The notes under the pieces were generated by a model. That model saw only the letters and a program-made list of their open reading frames with translations. It was not told the origin of the DNA and made no database searches. A DNA stretch of 64,000 nucleotides from Erythrobacter sp. (GTDB lineage Bacteria; Pseudomonadota; Alphaproteobacteria; Sphingomonadales; Sphingomonadaceae), in assembly GCA_002695185.1 (NCBI GenBank), contig NZOF01000180.1:16818-80817 (forward strand), in the 5' to 3' direction. The position numbers were made by a program, and so were the translations under genes. Positions 18,143 to 29,056 of the stretch are shown piece by piece. The first letter of the stretch is position 1, and each line of letters begins with the position of its first letter.

Positions 18143-20842
18143 GTGACCAATGCTTCCACTTCCCGCTTCGTCAATATCGGCGAGCGCACGAATGTTACCG
18201 GATCGGCACGATTCAAGAAACTGATTATGGCGGGAGATTATCCTGCCGCAGTCGAAGTCGCGCGCCAGCAGGTCGAGAATGGCGCACAGGTGGTCGATGT
18301 AAATATGGACGAAGGGCTGCTTGATGCAGTCGAAGCCATGACGACCTTTCTCAAGTTGATCGCTGCCGAACCCGATATCGCGCGGGTTCCGATCATGATC
18401 GACAGCTCCAAGTGGGAGGTGATCGAAGCTGGCTTGAAATGCGTCAGCGGCAAGCCAATCGTCAACTCCATCAGCATGAAGGAGGGAGAAGAACAGTTTC
18501 TTCTTCATGCTCGCAAGTGCAGGGATTACGGCGCCGCGGCAGTCGTGATGGCTTTCGATGAAAAAGGCCAGGCAGATACCAAGAAACGTAAAGTCGAAAT
18601 CTGCAAACGCGCTTACGATTTGCTGGTGTCGGACGGCTTTCCCCCAGAAGATATCATTTTCGATCCCAACATCTTCGCGGTGGCCACTGGTATCGAAGAG
18701 CACGATCGCTATGGCCTGGACTTCATCGAGGCCGTCGCAGAGTTGCGCGAGCTTTGCCCGCATGCGCATTATTCCGGCGGGCTATCGAACCTGTCGTTCA
18801 GCTTCCGAGGCAATGAGCCAGTACGCCGGGCCATGCATTCGGTGTTTCTCTATCATGCGATTCCGGCAGGCCTCGACATGGCTATCGTCAATGCAGGCCA
18901 GCTTGATGTTTACGATCAGATTGATCCCGAACTACGCGAGGCATGTGAAGACGTTATTCTCAATCGTCCGGCGCGCACAGAAGAACAAAGTCCGACTGAG
19001 CGCCTGATCACGATAGCTGAGACGTTTCGCGGAACAGACGTCAGGGCGGAAAAGGAAGCGGCCGAATGGCGTGGCTGGGATGTCATCAAACGCCTCGAAC
19101 ACGCACTCGTTAAAGGCATAGATGCTCATGTTGTCGATGACACCGAAGAAGCGCGCCAGATAATTTTTGCGCGCGGCGGTCGGCCTATCGAGGTCATCGA
19201 AGGACCGCTCATGGATGGAATGAACGTGGTCGGAGACCTGTTCGGTTCAGGCAAGATGTTCTTGCCGCAAGTGGTCAAATCGGCTCGCGTGATGAAGAAG
19301 GCAGTCGCGCATCTCATTCCCTTTATTGAAGCCGAAAAGGAAGAAGGCGCGAAGGCCAAGGGCAAGATCATCATGGCCACCGTCAAGGGAGACGTGCACG
19401 ATATCGGCAAGAATATCGTCGGCGTCGTCCTTCAGTGCAACGGTTACGAAGTCATTGATCTGGGTGTCATGGTTCCATGGTCGACCATTCTAGAGGCGGC
19501 CAATGAGAACGACGCCGACATGATCGGGCTATCCGGGCTCATCACACCTTCCTTGGATGAAATGGTAACTGTGGCCGAGGAGATGAGCCGCGCCCAGATG
19601 ACTATGCCTCTGCTAATAGGCGGAGCGACAACCAGCAAGGTCCACACAGCGCTGCGTATTGATCCCGCGTATGAAGGGCCGGTCATCCATGTTCTCGACG
19701 CCAGTCGCGCCGTAGGCGTGGCGAGCAAACTGCTCTCCGACACGCAGCGTGACGACTATGTTGGCGAAGTCGCCGTTGATTATGAAGACGTACGTCAGAA
19801 GCGTGCAGGTAGGGGCAATAGCAAATTGCTGCCCCTTGAGGATGCGCGTTCCAACAGCGCAAAGATTGATTTCAGCGAAAAACCTTCTGAACCAGTTCGC
19901 CCGGGCGTGCATGTCTATGATGGCTGGTCGCTTGCCGAGCTGAGGGAGTACATCGATTGGACCCCATTCTTCCGGGCTTGGGAACTCCACGGAAATTTTC
20001 CGGCTATCCTTGATGATAAGGTCGTGGGCGAAAGTGCTCGAAGCCTGTGGGATGACGCGCAGGCGATGCTCGACCGGATTATTGATGAGAAATGGCTCAC
20101 TGCTCGCGGGGTTGTCGGTTTATGGCCGTGTTACCGCGAGGGCGACGATATTATCGTGCACCATCGACACGTCCAGGACCGCGTGAGCAAGGATGGCGCG
20201 CATTTCCCTGACGCACCTATTCCAGACTTGGACCGCACGAATGAGGGCAGTACGCGCCTTCCCATGTTGCGTCAGCAGGTCAACAAGAGCCGGGACCGGG
20301 CCAACTTCTGCCTTGCCGACTTTGTCGATCCGTCCGGCGATTGGATGGGCGGTTTCGCGGTTGGAATCCATGGTATCGATGGACCTTCGAAGCGCTTCAA
20401 GGCCGAGAATGACGATTACTCGGACATCATGTTGAAAGCTTTGGCAGACCGCTTCGCAGAAGCATTTGCCGAACGGTTGCACCAGCATGTCCGAACCGAC
20501 CTTTGGGGTTACGCTCCTAACGAACAGTTTACCAATGATGCCCTTATCAAGGAAGAGTATCGCGGTATCAGGCCCGCTCCTGGTTATCCTGCTTGTCCCG
20601 ACCACAGCTTGAAGCCATTGCTGTTCGAGATGCTGAATGCGGAAGAAAATACAGGCCTGATGCTGACCGAAAGCTTTGCTATGCTGCCCACCGCAGCGGT
20701 AAGCGGCTTCTATTTCGGTCACCCTGAGAGTTCCTATTTCGGTGTGGCGACGATCGGCCGCGATCAACTTGAAGACTATGCGCACCGCCGCGGCGTCGAT
20801 ATGGCAACAGCCGAACGATGGCTGCGTCCCAATCTCGACTAA
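18143..20842 (+). CDS. metH: Methionine synthase, folate/cobalamin/reactivation subunit (split MetH, part 2)
   Basis: The 899-residue protein carries the pterin-binding domain (from [16 protein letters not shown]), the helical cap, the cobalamin domain with the histidine loop [15 protein letters not shown] and [12 protein letters not shown], and the C-terminal S-adenosylmethionine reactivation domain with [12 protein letters not shown]. It transfers the methyl group from methyl-tetrahydrofolate through cobalamin to homocysteine held by the upstream subunit. The GTG at 18143 is the only sensible start before [13 protein letters not shown]. It has a weak GGA ribosome site and lies 17 bases after the previous stop. 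Its last 25 bases overlap the TauE/SafE gene. Confidence 0.94.
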   Translation: MTNASTSRFVNIGERTNVTGSARFKKLIMAGDYPAAVEVARQQVENGAQVVDVNMDEGLLDAVEAMTTFLKLIAAEPDIARVPIMIDSSKWEVIEAGLKCVSGKPIVNSISMKEGEEQFLLHARKCRDYGAAAVVMAFDEKGQADTKKRKVEICKRAYDLLVSDGFPPEDIIFDPNIFAVATGIEEHDRYGLDFIEAVAELRELCPHAHYSGGLSNLSFSFRGNEPVRRAMHSVFLYHAIPAGLDMAIVNAGQLDVYDQIDPELREACEDVILNRPARTEEQSPTERLITIAETFRGTDVRAEKEAAEWRGWDVIKRLEHALVKGIDAHVVDDTEEARQIIFARGGRPIEVIEGPLMDGMNVVGDLFGSGKMFLPQVVKSARVMKKAVAHLIPFIEAEKEEGAKAKGKIIMATVKGDVHDIGKNIVGVVLQCNGYEVIDLGVMVPWSTILEAANENDADMIGLSGLITPSLDEMVTVAEEMSRAQMTMPLLIGGATTSKVHTALRIDPAYEGPVIHVLDASRAVGVASKLLSDTQRDDYVGEVAVDYEDVRQKRAGRGNSKLLPLEDARSNSAKIDFSEKPSEPVRPGVHVYDGWSLAELREYIDWTPFFRAWELHGNFPAILDDKVVGESARSLWDDAQAMLDRIIDEKWLTARGVVGLWPCYREGDDIIVHHRHVQDRVSKDGAHFPDAPIPDLDRTNEGSTRLPMLRQQVNKSRDRANFCLADFVDPSGDWMGGFAVGIHGIDGPSKRFKAENDDYSDIMLKALADRFAEAFAERLHQHVRTDLWGYAPNEQFTNDALIKEEYRGIRPAPGYPACPDHSLKPLLFEMLNAEENTGLMLTESFAMLPTAAVSGFYFGHPESSYFGVATIGRDQLEDYAHRRGVDMATAERWLRPNLD

Positions 20843-21759
20843 ACGCTTGGCCGGCAGGGCGGCTTGTCCTGATCGGCGGGAGCGTCCTCTTTCTCGCCTA
20901 TGCTATATTGTGGGTGAGCGTCAGCTGGCATCCGGACCTCCTTTCCGCTCTCTGGTTTCTCCCGGGCGTGGGATTGGCAGGGGCGGTAATTGCCAATACG
21001 TCGGGTACGGGTGGAGGGGTCGTCTTCGTACCGGTCTTCAACGCTTTGCGGGATCTCGGCGAGTTGAATTTGCAGCCGTTGCAGATCGTTGGCGTTTCCA
21101 TGTGCATTCAAGGTTTCGGCATGACGATGGGCGCACTCCGTTGGACCGATCGGCTCCTTCATCAGCCGGTTCCGGACATGCTTCATGCTGTCGTCAGGCG
21201 ACGCGATTTCTTTACTGTCACTTTCGCGGTTCTGTCGCTCTCTCTACCCGCCATGCTGGTCACTCAAAGAGCGATCAGCCTCGACCAGCATGCTGTTCTT
21301 ACAGCCTATAAGATCTTTTCGGTTCTTCTGGGCCTGGCCCTGATAGCATCGACGTGGACGCTAAACTTGAAGCGCTGCGAGAGAGAGCGCCTCGAAACGA
21401 AAGACCTTGCAGTTGTTCTGTTTCTGGCAATCCCCGGCGGCGTGCTGACCGCCCTTTTTTCGGTGGGCATCGGCGAATTGGTGGCTCTCTATCTCTTTAT
21501 TCGCCACTACCCGGTACTTTTGTGTACCGGCTCAGCATGTCTCATCTCGGCCGCCAGCGTGATCGCCGGATCCGTGTGGCACATCGACGCAGGTACGATA
21601 CAGTGGGAGGTAGTGTTGCTTGCCGTCCCGGGTGCAATGCTTGGCGGTTTCCTCGCTCGCCCTATCGCCTTGTGGCTCGGAGCGCGCCGCCTGAAAACGA
21701 TCGACGGGGGGTGGATTGTGGCCTCCGCGGTCTATTTGCTGTGGCTGAACGGCAATTGA
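20818..21759 (+). CDS. TauE/SafE family sulfite/anion permease
   Basis: A 313-residue integral membrane protein with around eight hydrophobic segments and the family glycine-rich motifs [19 protein letters not shown] near residue 60 and [14 protein letters not shown] in the second half. TauE/SafE proteins export or import sulfite, sulfonates or other organosulfur anions. The ATG overlaps the end of metH, so it is the last gene of the methionine-cycle operon. That position suggests a sulfur-related substrate, but none is shown. It is followed by the glycine riboswitch of the next operon. Confidence 0.85.
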   Translation: MAASQSRLNAWPAGRLVLIGGSVLFLAYAILWVSVSWHPDLLSALWFLPGVGLAGAVIANTSGTGGGVVFVPVFNALRDLGELNLQPLQIVGVSMCIQGFGMTMGALRWTDRLLHQPVPDMLHAVVRRRDFFTVTFAVLSLSLPAMLVTQRAISLDQHAVLTAYKIFSVLLGLALIASTWTLNLKRCERERLETKDLAVVLFLAIPGGVLTALFSVGIGELVALYLFIRHYPVLLCTGSACLISAASVIAGSVWHIDAGTIQWEVVLLAVPGAMLGGFLARPIALWLGARRLKTIDGGWIVASAVYLLWLNGN

Positions 21760-21837
21760 GCCATTTGGCCAATTGACCAGACGGGCAGTATCGCGCAGGG
21801 CTTTCGCGTCGGCTACAGGAGCGATTCTGGGCAGGCA

Positions 21838-22030
21838 CGCACGGGAGAGTCCGCGCTGGTATGATCCCGCGTGGCGCCGAAGGAGCAACCGCCCCGGAAA
21901 CTCTCAGGCACACGGACCGTGCGTTGCCATCGACACTCTGGAAAGCGTCGTCACTTCTGTGGCGGCCACCGAAGGGGTAAGCGCACCCGATCGTGCGTCA
22001 GTCTCTCAGGTTTCCCGACAGAGGGGGCAT
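21838..22030 (+). promoter_or_regulatory. Tandem glycine riboswitch of the gcv operon
   Basis: Two consecutive aptamers are visible. The first runs from GGGAGAG (21843) through GCGCCGAAGGAGCAA to ACTCTCAGGCA (near 21910). The second includes CACCGAAGGGGTAAGC (near 21967) and GTCTCTCAGGTTTCCCGACAGAGG (ending near 22027). This is the canonical cooperative tandem architecture: glycine binding switches on the cleavage system. It lies in the 324-base gap after the TauE/SafE gene, and about 55 bases of expression platform remain before the gcvT TTG start. It explains the whole gene-free stretch. Confidence 0.95.
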
Positions 22031-22083
22031 GGGTTGGTTTGGCGGACCGGACGGTGCGCTCCCATGCTTGCGAGGGACGGGAT

Positions 22084-23256
22084 TTGAGCGACGAACAAGA
22101 AACCATTGATGAAGTGCAAACGCTGCCGCTGGATAGCTGGCATCGCCGCAAGGGCGCTCGCATGGTGCCTTTCGCGGGCTACGAGATGCCAATCCAGTAT
22201 GAGGGCATCGTCGTCGAGCACAACTGGACCAGGGACCAGGCCGGCCTCTTCGATGTGAGCCATATGGGGCAGCTAATGGTCACCGGCGAGAATGCGGCCG
22301 AGGAACTGGAAAAGCTGCTGCCTGGCGCGATAGCCTCGCTCAAGCCCGGCCGGACGCGCTATTCGCTGCTGATGGCGGAAAGCGGCGGCATCCTTGACGA
22401 TCTCATGGTTACCAACGCAACACCATGGATCGAGGGTGACGAAGAAGAAGGTACTGAGGGGTACTGGGGCGACCCGGCATATTACTTGGTCGTCAATGGT
22501 GCGATGAAGTGGGACGACATAGCCCATCTGCGCGAACACCTGGATGACGATGTCACGCTGACGCATTTGGAAGACCGTGCTCTGCTCGCATTGCAAGGCC
22601 CGAATGCCGCGACTGCACTCAATCGCGTCATGCGCAATGTAATCGACGACATGGTGTTCATGGACTCCGTCGTTTATGATTTCGGCGAGTGGCCCCTCCG
22701 GATCACGCGATCTGGATATACCGGCGAAGATGGCTTCGAAATTTCAGTGCCCGCCGAATTTGCAGAAAGCCTGGCTGACCGTCTGTGCGCTGAAATAGAA
22801 GTCCGTCCGATTGGGCTCGGGGCGCGTGACAGTCTGCGCCTTGAAGCAGGCTTGCCCCTTTACGGGCACGATATCACCGAAGAAACAGATCCAGTCTCGG
22901 CCGATCTCGGTTTCGCCTTGACCAAAAAACGCCGCGAGCAAGGCGGCTGGATCGGGCATGAAGCAGTTTCGACGGTTCTTGCAAACGGTCCTGCGCAAAA
23001 GCGCGTGGGATTACATATCGAAGGCCGTATGCCGGCCCGCGAAGGTGCGCTTGTTTATGTTGGCGACAAGCAGGTCGGCCACGTCACCAGCGGTGGATTT
23101 TCGCCCTCGCTCGAGCGACCGATCGCAATGGCCTTTATCGATACCGCACTCGCCGATGAAGGAACTGATCTCGAGGTCGAGGTGCGCAAGAAGAGACTGC
23201 CCGCGAAGGTCGTAAAAATGCCCTTCGTTCCCCACCGCTATCACAGAGGAAAGTGA
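22084..23256 (+). CDS. gcvT: Glycine cleavage system T protein (aminomethyltransferase)
   Basis: GcvT releases ammonia from the aminomethyl-lipoyl H protein and transfers the methylene group to tetrahydrofolate. The 390-residue protein has [49 protein letters not shown] and [17 protein letters not shown], all typical. I chose the TTG at 22084 ([11 protein letters not shown]), with GAGG eight bases upstream. An open frame extends back through the riboswitch, but that RNA structure rules out coding there. The gene opens the gcvT-gcvH-gcvPA-gcvPB operon. Its stop at 23254-23256 is followed five bases later by gcvH. Confidence 0.95.
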   Translation: MSDEQETIDEVQTLPLDSWHRRKGARMVPFAGYEMPIQYEGIVVEHNWTRDQAGLFDVSHMGQLMVTGENAAEELEKLLPGAIASLKPGRTRYSLLMAESGGILDDLMVTNATPWIEGDEEEGTEGYWGDPAYYLVVNGAMKWDDIAHLREHLDDDVTLTHLEDRALLALQGPNAATALNRVMRNVIDDMVFMDSVVYDFGEWPLRITRSGYTGEDGFEISVPAEFAESLADRLCAEIEVRPIGLGARDSLRLEAGLPLYGHDITEETDPVSADLGFALTKKRREQGGWIGHEAVSTVLANGPAQKRVGLHIEGRMPAREGALVYVGDKQVGHVTSGGFSPSLERPIAMAFIDTALADEGTDLEVEVRKKRLPAKVVKMPFVPHRYHRGK

Positions 23257-23261
23257 GAGAG

Positions 23262-23633
23262 ATGGCCCGCTATTTTACTGACGAACATGAATGGATTGAT
23301 CTCGAAGGCGAAACCGCGACGGTCGGCATTACCGACTTCGCGCAAGGCCAATTGGGCGATATTGTGTTTGTGGAATTGCCCGACGTCGGCACCATGGTCG
23401 AGAAAGGCAAGGATGCCGCTGTCGTAGAGAGCGTAAAAGCGGCGAGCGATGTCTATGCGCCGCTCTCGGGCGAAGTGGTAGAAGTGAACGACAGCCTCGA
23501 GGATGACCCTGCCCTCGTGAATTCCTCGCCCGAGGAAGACGGCTGGTTCTTCAAGATGACCGTGTCGGACAAGTCCGAGCTCGACGGGCTTATGGACGAC
23601 AAAGCTTACAAGAGCTTCTGCGACGGACTTTAA
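23262..23633 (+). CDS. gcvH: Glycine cleavage system H protein
   Basis: The 123-residue lipoyl carrier shuttles the aminomethyl group between the P, T and L proteins. The lipoylation lysine is in [17 protein letters not shown] (around residue 60). Other family features are YFTDEHEWI at the N-terminus and [19 protein letters not shown]. The ATG at 23262 has GTGAGAGAG directly upstream. A GTG nine bases earlier is in frame but too close to the gcvT stop. It is co-transcribed with gcvT and gcvPA. Confidence 0.96.
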   Translation: MARYFTDEHEWIDLEGETATVGITDFAQGQLGDIVFVELPDVGTMVEKGKDAAVVESVKAASDVYAPLSGEVVEVNDSLEDDPALVNSSPEEDGWFFKMTVSDKSELDGLMDDKAYKSFCDGL

Positions 23634-23668
23634 TTCCCACCCCGCTTTCGGGACATACGAGGTAATCG

Positions 23669-25036
23669 ATGCGCTACCTGCCGCTGACTGATGCCGACCG
23701 ATCGGCAATGCTTGAGAAAATCGGTGCGCCCGACGTGGAGGCACTGTTTGCAGACGTCCCTGAGGAGGCTCGGCTATCCGGGCCCATCGAGGGCTTGCCC
23801 TTGCACGCCAGCGAAATGGCAGTCGAAAAGCACATGCGGCGCCTGTCGAAGAAGAATCTGGCGGCGGCAGATGCGGCTTTCTTCCTCGGTGCGGGGGCCT
23901 ATCGCCATCATGTTCCTGCGAGCGTCGATCATATCATTCAGCGCGGCGAATTTCTTACTGCCTATACGCCCTATCAGCCGGAAATCGCGCAGGGCACTCT
24001 TCAGATGCTGTTTGAGTTCCAGAGCCAAGTGGCTCGTCTCTACGGCTGTGCAGTAGCCAATGCGAGTATGTATGATGGTTCGACAGCATGCTGGGAAGCC
24101 GTTGCTATGGCCAGTCGCGTCGCGAAGGGAAAGAAGCGCAAGGTCGTGCTTTCAGGAGCTCTGCACCCGCATTATGCAGAGGTCGTCAAGACCATGGCGA
24201 AGTTCACAGACGACGAGATTTCCCATGCAAAGCCTGCGATGCAGTCAGAGCCGGATATCGAGGGGCTCACCGCCCGTATAGATGAGAACACGGCATCGGT
24301 AGTTGTCCAGTATCCCGACATTCTGGGGCGCGTTACCGACCTTCAGCCGATCGCCGATGCTGCACACGCCAAAGGCGCACTGCTGATTGTCGTCAACACC
24401 GAGCCGGTAGCCTTGGGTGCTCTCAAATCTCCAGGTGAGATGGGTGCAGACATCGTCGTTGGCGAAGGACAGTCTATCGGTGTTGGCCTCCAGTTCGGCG
24501 GGCCCTATCTCGGTCTGTTCGCGGTTCGTGATCCAAAGCATGTCCGCATGATGCCAGGCCGTCTGTGTGGAGAGACGCAGGATGCAGAAGGTAAGCGTGG
24601 CTTCGTTTTGACCCTGTCGACCCGTGAACAGCACATTCGCCGCGAAAAGGCGACTTCGAATATCTGCACCAACTCGGGCCTCTGCGCGCTCGCATTCAGC
24701 GTGCACATGACGCTGCTCGGCGAAAAAGGCCTTCGGAACCTTGCGATGGAAAATCATCGGCTGGCCTGTATCGCTGCGGACAAACTGTCCGCCGTTCCAG
24801 GCGTATCGCTGCTCAACAAAGCGTTCTTCAACGAGTTCACTATCCGTCTAGGTACTGACGCTCGCGAAGTGGTGCGCAAGCTGACCGATCAGCAGGTACT
24901 GGCTGGCGTATCGCTCGGGCGCCTTTTCCCGGATCAAACAGATCTCGCCGACGGCCTGATCGTGGCGGTGACCGAAACTACTACGGAGGAGGACATCGAT
25001 ACACTTGCCTCCGCGCTTAAGGAGGTGCTGGCATGA
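23669..25036 (+). CDS. gcvPA: Glycine dehydrogenase (decarboxylating) subunit 1
   Basis: This is the 455-residue N-terminal half of the P protein. It begins [15 protein letters not shown] and includes [34 protein letters not shown] and [16 protein letters not shown]. The P protein decarboxylates glycine and loads the aminomethyl group on GcvH. In the two-subunit type the catalytic pyridoxal lysine is on the other subunit. An ACGAGGTAATCG ribosome site precedes the ATG. Its stop overlaps the start of gcvPB by four bases (ATGA), which helps keep the subunits equimolar. Confidence 0.95.
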   Translation: MRYLPLTDADRSAMLEKIGAPDVEALFADVPEEARLSGPIEGLPLHASEMAVEKHMRRLSKKNLAAADAAFFLGAGAYRHHVPASVDHIIQRGEFLTAYTPYQPEIAQGTLQMLFEFQSQVARLYGCAVANASMYDGSTACWEAVAMASRVAKGKKRKVVLSGALHPHYAEVVKTMAKFTDDEISHAKPAMQSEPDIEGLTARIDENTASVVVQYPDILGRVTDLQPIADAAHAKGALLIVVNTEPVALGALKSPGEMGADIVVGEGQSIGVGLQFGGPYLGLFAVRDPKHVRMMPGRLCGETQDAEGKRGFVLTLSTREQHIRREKATSNICTNSGLCALAFSVHMTLLGEKGLRNLAMENHRLACIAADKLSAVPGVSLLNKAFFNEFTIRLGTDAREVVRKLTDQQVLAGVSLGRLFPDQTDLADGLIVAVTETTTEEDIDTLASALKEVLA

Positions 25037-26640
25037 GCGCACCCAATCAATCCGGCTGGAAACCTGGCAGCCCGCTTCAGGAACACAATGCCATGACAGG
25101 TCCAGATACCGTAACCGGTAACCGCGCTCTGATGCTTGAAGAGCCTTTGATTTTCGAGATCGGAACGGCCGAGACAACCGGTGTGGATCTTCCTGAGGCG
25201 AAGAAAGAGACGAACCGCCTTGGCGGGCTCGACCGTAGCGAGGCAATCGGCCTTCCGGGTCTTTCAGAGCCTGAAACGATCCGCCACTACACACGCCTCA
25301 GCCGCCAAAATTATGCAATCGACCTCGGACTTTTCCCGCTTGGTTCGTGCACGATGAAGCACAATCCGCGACTGAACGAGAAGGTCGCGCGCATGCCGGG
25401 CTTCGCTGATGTGCACCCGTTGCAGCCGGTCGACACAGTACGCGGCGCTTTGGAAGTGGTAAATGAGCTGGCTCATTGGCTGATCGAGCTTACCGGCATG
25501 CACGGTGTCGCGATGAGCCCCAAGGCAGGTGCGCATGGAGAACTGTGTGGCATTCTCTGCATCCGCGCTGCGCTTGAAGCTCGTGGCGATGCCCGGGAAG
25601 TCATTCTCGTCCCGGAGAGTGCGCACGGGACCAACCCGGCCACAGCAGCATTTGCCGGATATCGTGTCGAGGACATTCCTGCAAACGCGGATGGTCGCGT
25701 CGATCTCGAGGCCCTCAAGGCGCGGCTCGGCCCTGATGTCGCAGGTGTGATGATTACCAATCCGAACACTTGCGGGCTTTTCGAGCGCGACATGAAGGCG
25801 ATTTCCGATGCGGTGCATGCAGCGGGTGGCTTTGTCTATTGCGATGGGGCCAATTTCAACGCGATCGTCGGTAAGGTACGTCCCGGCGATCTTGGCGTCG
25901 ATGCGATGCACATCAACCTCCACAAGACCTTCTCCACCCCGCATGGCGGCGGTGGTCCTGGTTCAGGGCCTGTAGTCCTCTCCGAGGCTCTGGCTCCCTT
26001 CGGTCCGCTGCCTTTCACTGCAAGAACCAAGGACGGCGTAGTCCATCTCGTCGAGGAAGAGAACGCAGCCGAGTTTGACCATACGCAGGCCTTCGGTCGG
26101 ATGACAGCGTTCCATGGCCAGATGGGTATGTTCACCAGAGCACTTAGCTACATCCTTAGCCATGGTGCCGATGGTCTTCGCCAGGTGGCTGAAGACGCGG
26201 TTCTCAATGCCAACTACATCCTGCGTAGCCTCGATGATGTACTCGACGCGCCTTTCGGTCACAGCGGCCCTTGCATGCATGAAGCGCTGTTCAGCGACAA
26301 AGGTTTCGCAGACGACGTAACCACACTCGACCTCGCCAAGGCGCTGATTGATGAAGGATACCATCCGATGACCATGTACTTCCCCTTGGTCGTCCATGGC
26401 GCGATGCTGGTCGAGCCGACAGAAACCGAAAGCAAGGCAGCCCTCGATCAATTCATCCAAGCACTGCGCAGCGTCTCGGAACGGGCGAAAGGTGGCGACG
26501 AGGCACTTAAGACCGCTCCGCACTATGCACCACGCCGCCGTCTCGACGAGACTCTCGCGGCCAGAAAGCCCATCCTCGCATGGGAAGAGCCAAATCCACC
26601 GGCAGGCACGCCGAGCTTGAGCGAGCAGGGCGGCCGGTGA
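25033..26640 (+). CDS. gcvPB: Glycine dehydrogenase (decarboxylating) subunit 2
   Basis: The 535-residue C-terminal half of the P protein carries the pyridoxal-phosphate lysine in [19 protein letters not shown] (near residue 305). It also has the family stretches [55 protein letters not shown] and [12 protein letters not shown]. It follows gcvPA with an ATGA overlap and completes the decarboxylase. The L protein (lipoamide dehydrogenase) is not in the operon and must be elsewhere. The stop (26638-26640) overlaps a six-codon reading frame that leads into the next gene. Confidence 0.95.
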   Translation: MSAPNQSGWKPGSPLQEHNAMTGPDTVTGNRALMLEEPLIFEIGTAETTGVDLPEAKKETNRLGGLDRSEAIGLPGLSEPETIRHYTRLSRQNYAIDLGLFPLGSCTMKHNPRLNEKVARMPGFADVHPLQPVDTVRGALEVVNELAHWLIELTGMHGVAMSPKAGAHGELCGILCIRAALEARGDAREVILVPESAHGTNPATAAFAGYRVEDIPANADGRVDLEALKARLGPDVAGVMITNPNTCGLFERDMKAISDAVHAAGGFVYCDGANFNAIVGKVRPGDLGVDAMHINLHKTFSTPHGGGGPGSGPVVLSEALAPFGPLPFTARTKDGVVHLVEEENAAEFDHTQAFGRMTAFHGQMGMFTRALSYILSHGADGLRQVAEDAVLNANYILRSLDDVLDAPFGHSGPCMHEALFSDKGFADDVTTLDLAKALIDEGYHPMTMYFPLVVHGAMLVEPTETESKAALDQFIQALRSVSERAKGGDEALKTAPHYAPRRRLDETLAARKPILAWEEPNPPAGTPSLSEQGGR

Positions 26641-26656
26641 TGTCCGTCCTGCGGCC

Positions 26657-27382
26657 ATGAAGATCATCTTCAGCCGTAAGGGGTTCGACAGCACATCCGG
26701 AGGAGGACCTTCGCCCATCGCGGATGGCAGACCCTTGAGCTTGCCAATTCCCGCCAGCGTCGCGTCGCGAACAACATATGGTGATCTCGAGCTGGGTGAC
26801 CATGCCGCGAAAGCGAGCAAGGGTGCGTTGGGGGCGGGCGATTTATGCCACCATGACCCGATGTTTCTCGAGGATGGGACTTGCCTATTTGGTCAGGTCG
26901 GCGCCGCCCAAACCCACCTCAGAAACCAAGGTATCGACGCTGGCGACGTCTTTCTCTTTTTTGGCCTGTTCCATGAGGAGACTACCGGAGAGCCTCATCA
27001 TCGGATCTACGGATGGCTAGAGATAGCCAAGATCATCGAACTCACCGATGGGGTGCCGAACTGGCTATTAGAGACAGAGCACCCACATGCACTACTGATG
27101 CATGGCAAAAACGACTGCGTTTATTCAGGGCCTGGTGGTGTTGCTCAGACTGCGAGTGAGGCATTGAGGCTTACGGTACCGGGAGGACCACCCTCGTTAT
27201 GGAAACGACCCCCTTGGCTAAAGAAGGGCGGATTGTCCTACCATGACCGGAGAGACCGCTGGCTTCGCGGTCAGCGATTGAAGAGCGTCGCCAGAGGGCA
27301 GGAGTTCGTGGCCAATATCGGTCGCCGTAAGGAACCACGCGAATGGCTCGCGCGGATTCTCGCAGAGCTCAAAGGGTTTTGA
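26657..27382 (+). CDS. Nmad3-like putative nucleotide-modification protein
   Basis: The 241-residue protein opens MKIIFSRKGFDSTSGGGPSP followed by DGRPLSLPIP, and later has FGQVGAAQTHLRNQGIDAGD and HRIYGWLEI. This is the pattern I know from Nmad3 ('nucleotide modification associated domain 3'), a family noted in predicted DNA/nucleotide modification contexts with no solid biochemistry. It lies 16 bases after gcvPB on the same strand and probably shares the glycine-riboswitch-controlled transcript. A tiny frame (26640-26660) links the gcvPB stop to its ATG by overlaps. Its 3' end overlaps that of mmsB on the other strand by 14 bases. Function unknown. Confidence 0.65.
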   Translation: MKIIFSRKGFDSTSGGGPSPIADGRPLSLPIPASVASRTTYGDLELGDHAAKASKGALGAGDLCHHDPMFLEDGTCLFGQVGAAQTHLRNQGIDAGDVFLFFGLFHEETTGEPHHRIYGWLEIAKIIELTDGVPNWLLETEHPHALLMHGKNDCVYSGPGGVAQTASEALRLTVPGGPPSLWKRPPWLKKGGLSYHDRRDRWLRGQRLKSVARGQEFVANIGRRKEPREWLARILAELKGF

Positions 27383-28235
27383 TAACCGACGAGAAATCCA
27401 GTCCGCCGTACTCCTCAGCAAGCTTTTCGTAAATTTCAGCTGCTTTTGCCCCGAGCACTGTTGTCGCGTTGACGTCTTGAGCCGCGTCCATCGCCAAACG
27501 CAGGTCCTTCAGCATCAGGGCCGTCGCGAAACCGCCCTTGTATTCATTGTCGGCCGGGCTTTCGACCCCGATCCCGGGCAAGGGTGTGTATGCGTTGAGC
27601 GACCAACAGTATCCAGAGGATTGGCTTGAAATCTCGTAAAATTTCTGCGGATCGAGGCCGAGCTTCTCCGCCATCTTCATTGCTTCAGCTGTGCCGATCA
27701 TGGAAATCGCAAGCAGCATATTGTTGCAGATCTTCGCTGTCTGTCCCGCGCCGGCATCTCCTGCATGGATCACGGCCTTACCCATCGCCTGAAGCACTGC
27801 CTCCGCGCGCGTGAAAGCCTTTTCCGTGCCACCTACCATGAAGGTGAGTGTGCCTCCGTTGGCCGCCGCGATTCCACCGGAGACAGGGGCGTCGACCATG
27901 TCGTATCCGGCCGCCTCAGCCTTCGCGATCACTTCTTTGGCAGTGGCAACATCGATGGTCGAGCAATCCAGCAGCACCGCGCCTGCAGGAGCCCTTCCAA
28001 TTACGCTGTTCTCGTAAACCGATTTCACGACGCCGCCATTGGGAAGCATCGTAACTACACCTTCGACACCAGCCACGGCTTCGCCTGCGTCAGTGAACGT
28101 TTCGCAGCCGTTGTCACTTGCCGTTTGCAGCGCTTCTTCGGAGAGATCGAAGGCATTTACTTCGTGCCCCGCTTTCGCGAGATTAGCGGCCATTCCGCCA
28201 CCCATGTTGCCGAGGCCGATAAAGGCGATTTTCAT
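27369..28235 (-). CDS. mmsB: 3-hydroxyisobutyrate dehydrogenase
   Basis: This enzyme oxidises 3-hydroxyisobutyrate to methylmalonate semialdehyde with NAD+ in valine breakdown. The 288-residue protein starts MKIAFIGLGNMGGGMAANLA (Rossmann motif), has DAPVSGGIAAANGGTLTFMVG (substrate-binding region) and GAGQTAKICNNMLLAISM with the catalytic lysine. The start is fixed by GGAGAGAG just upstream. It is the last gene of the minus-strand valine operon, 38 bases after the enoyl-CoA hydratase stop. Its product is consumed by MmsA, encoded at the head of the operon. Confidence 0.93.
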   Translation of the reverse strand: MKIAFIGLGNMGGGMAANLAKAGHEVNAFDLSEEALQTASDNGCETFTDAGEAVAGVEGVVTMLPNGGVVKSVYENSVIGRAPAGAVLLDCSTIDVATAKEVIAKAEAAGYDMVDAPVSGGIAAANGGTLTFMVGGTEKAFTRAEAVLQAMGKAVIHAGDAGAGQTAKICNNMLLAISMIGTAEAMKMAEKLGLDPQKFYEISSQSSGYCWSLNAYTPLPGIGVESPADNEYKGGFATALMLKDLRLAMDAAQDVNATTVLGAKAAEIYEKLAEEYGGLDFSSVIKTL

Positions 28236-28273
28236 TTCTCTCTCCGAATTTTCTTCTGGCTTGACTAAGTCGC

Positions 28274-29056
28274 TCAGCGGCCTTTCCAATTACCTTCGCG
28301 CTTTTCAACGAACGCAGCCATGCCTTCTTTCTTGTCCTCGCTAGCCGCAAGGATCTGGAAGATGCGACGCTCAATTATAAGCCCTTGATCGAGGCTGGTC
28401 TCGAACGCAGCGTTGACCATTTCCTTATTCGCGATCGCGGCCATAGGAGGCATCGAGGCAATTTGAGCAGCGCTCTTCATCGCTTCGTCGAGAAGATCGC
28501 CATGCGGAACCACGCGCGCGACGAGATTGCTGCGCTCGGCTTCTTCAGCGTCCATCATCCGACCTGTCAGGCACATTTCCATGGCTTTCGACTTGCCGAC
28601 TGCCTTGGTCAGACGCTGCGAACCGCCCATCCCAGGCGCAACGCCGAGCTTGATCTCGGGCTGGCCGAACTTGGCATTTTCACTAGCTATGATGAAGTCC
28701 GCCATCATGGCAAGCTCGCATCCACCACCCAGCGCAAAGCCGTTGACGGCTGCTATCCATGGCTTGCGGGTCTTCTTTACGATCTCGCTGGTCCATGGCG
28801 CGAAGAAATCGTCGAGATAGAAATCGGCGGATTCCTTCTCGCTCATTTCCTTGATGTCAGCACCCGCCGCAAACGCCTTCTCACCCGAGCCAGTCAGGAC
28901 CGCACAAAGCTGGCTTGTGTCGGCCTGATAGGCGGCGAACGCATCGATCAACTCCTCAAGGACTTTGCTGTTGAGCGCGTTGAGCGCTTTGGGCCTATTG
29001 AGGGTGATCAGGGTGACAGCGTCACGCTGTTCGACGGTGATGGTTTCATAACTCAT
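28274..29056 (-). CDS. Enoyl-CoA hydratase (methacrylyl-CoA hydratase role likely)
   Basis: The 260-residue crotonase-fold protein has the oxyanion-hole segment [11 protein letters not shown], the [18 protein letters not shown] region with the first catalytic glutamate, and [19 protein letters not shown] with the second. It hydrates 2-enoyl-CoA thioesters; in this operon the natural substrate is methacrylyl-CoA from isobutyryl-CoA dehydrogenation. The ATG overlaps the stop of the upstream hydrolase gene (ATGA). The paralogous protein upstream is the hydrolase, distinguished by its length and different active-site stretch. Confidence 0.9.
   Translation of the reverse strand: MSYETITVEQRDAVTLITLNRPKALNALNSKVLEELIDAFAAYQADTSQLCAVLTGSGEKAFAAGADIKEMSEKESADFYLDDFFAPWTSEIVKKTRKPWIAAVNGFALGGGCELAMMADFIIASENAKFGQPEIKLGVAPGMGGSQRLTKAVGKSKAMEMCLTGRMMDAEEAERSNLVARVVPHGDLLDEAMKSAAQIASMPPMAAIANKEMVNAAFETSLDQGLIIERRIFQILAASEDKKEGMAAFVEKREGNWKGR

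Noticed and set aside
17076..20842. metH as a gene broken in two by mutation
   Set aside because: Each half has its own start and complete domains, and the two-gene arrangement is a known normal form.
23669..26640. gcvP as a gene broken in two
   Set aside because: The gcvPA/gcvPB two-subunit form is standard and both halves are intact with an ATGA overlap.
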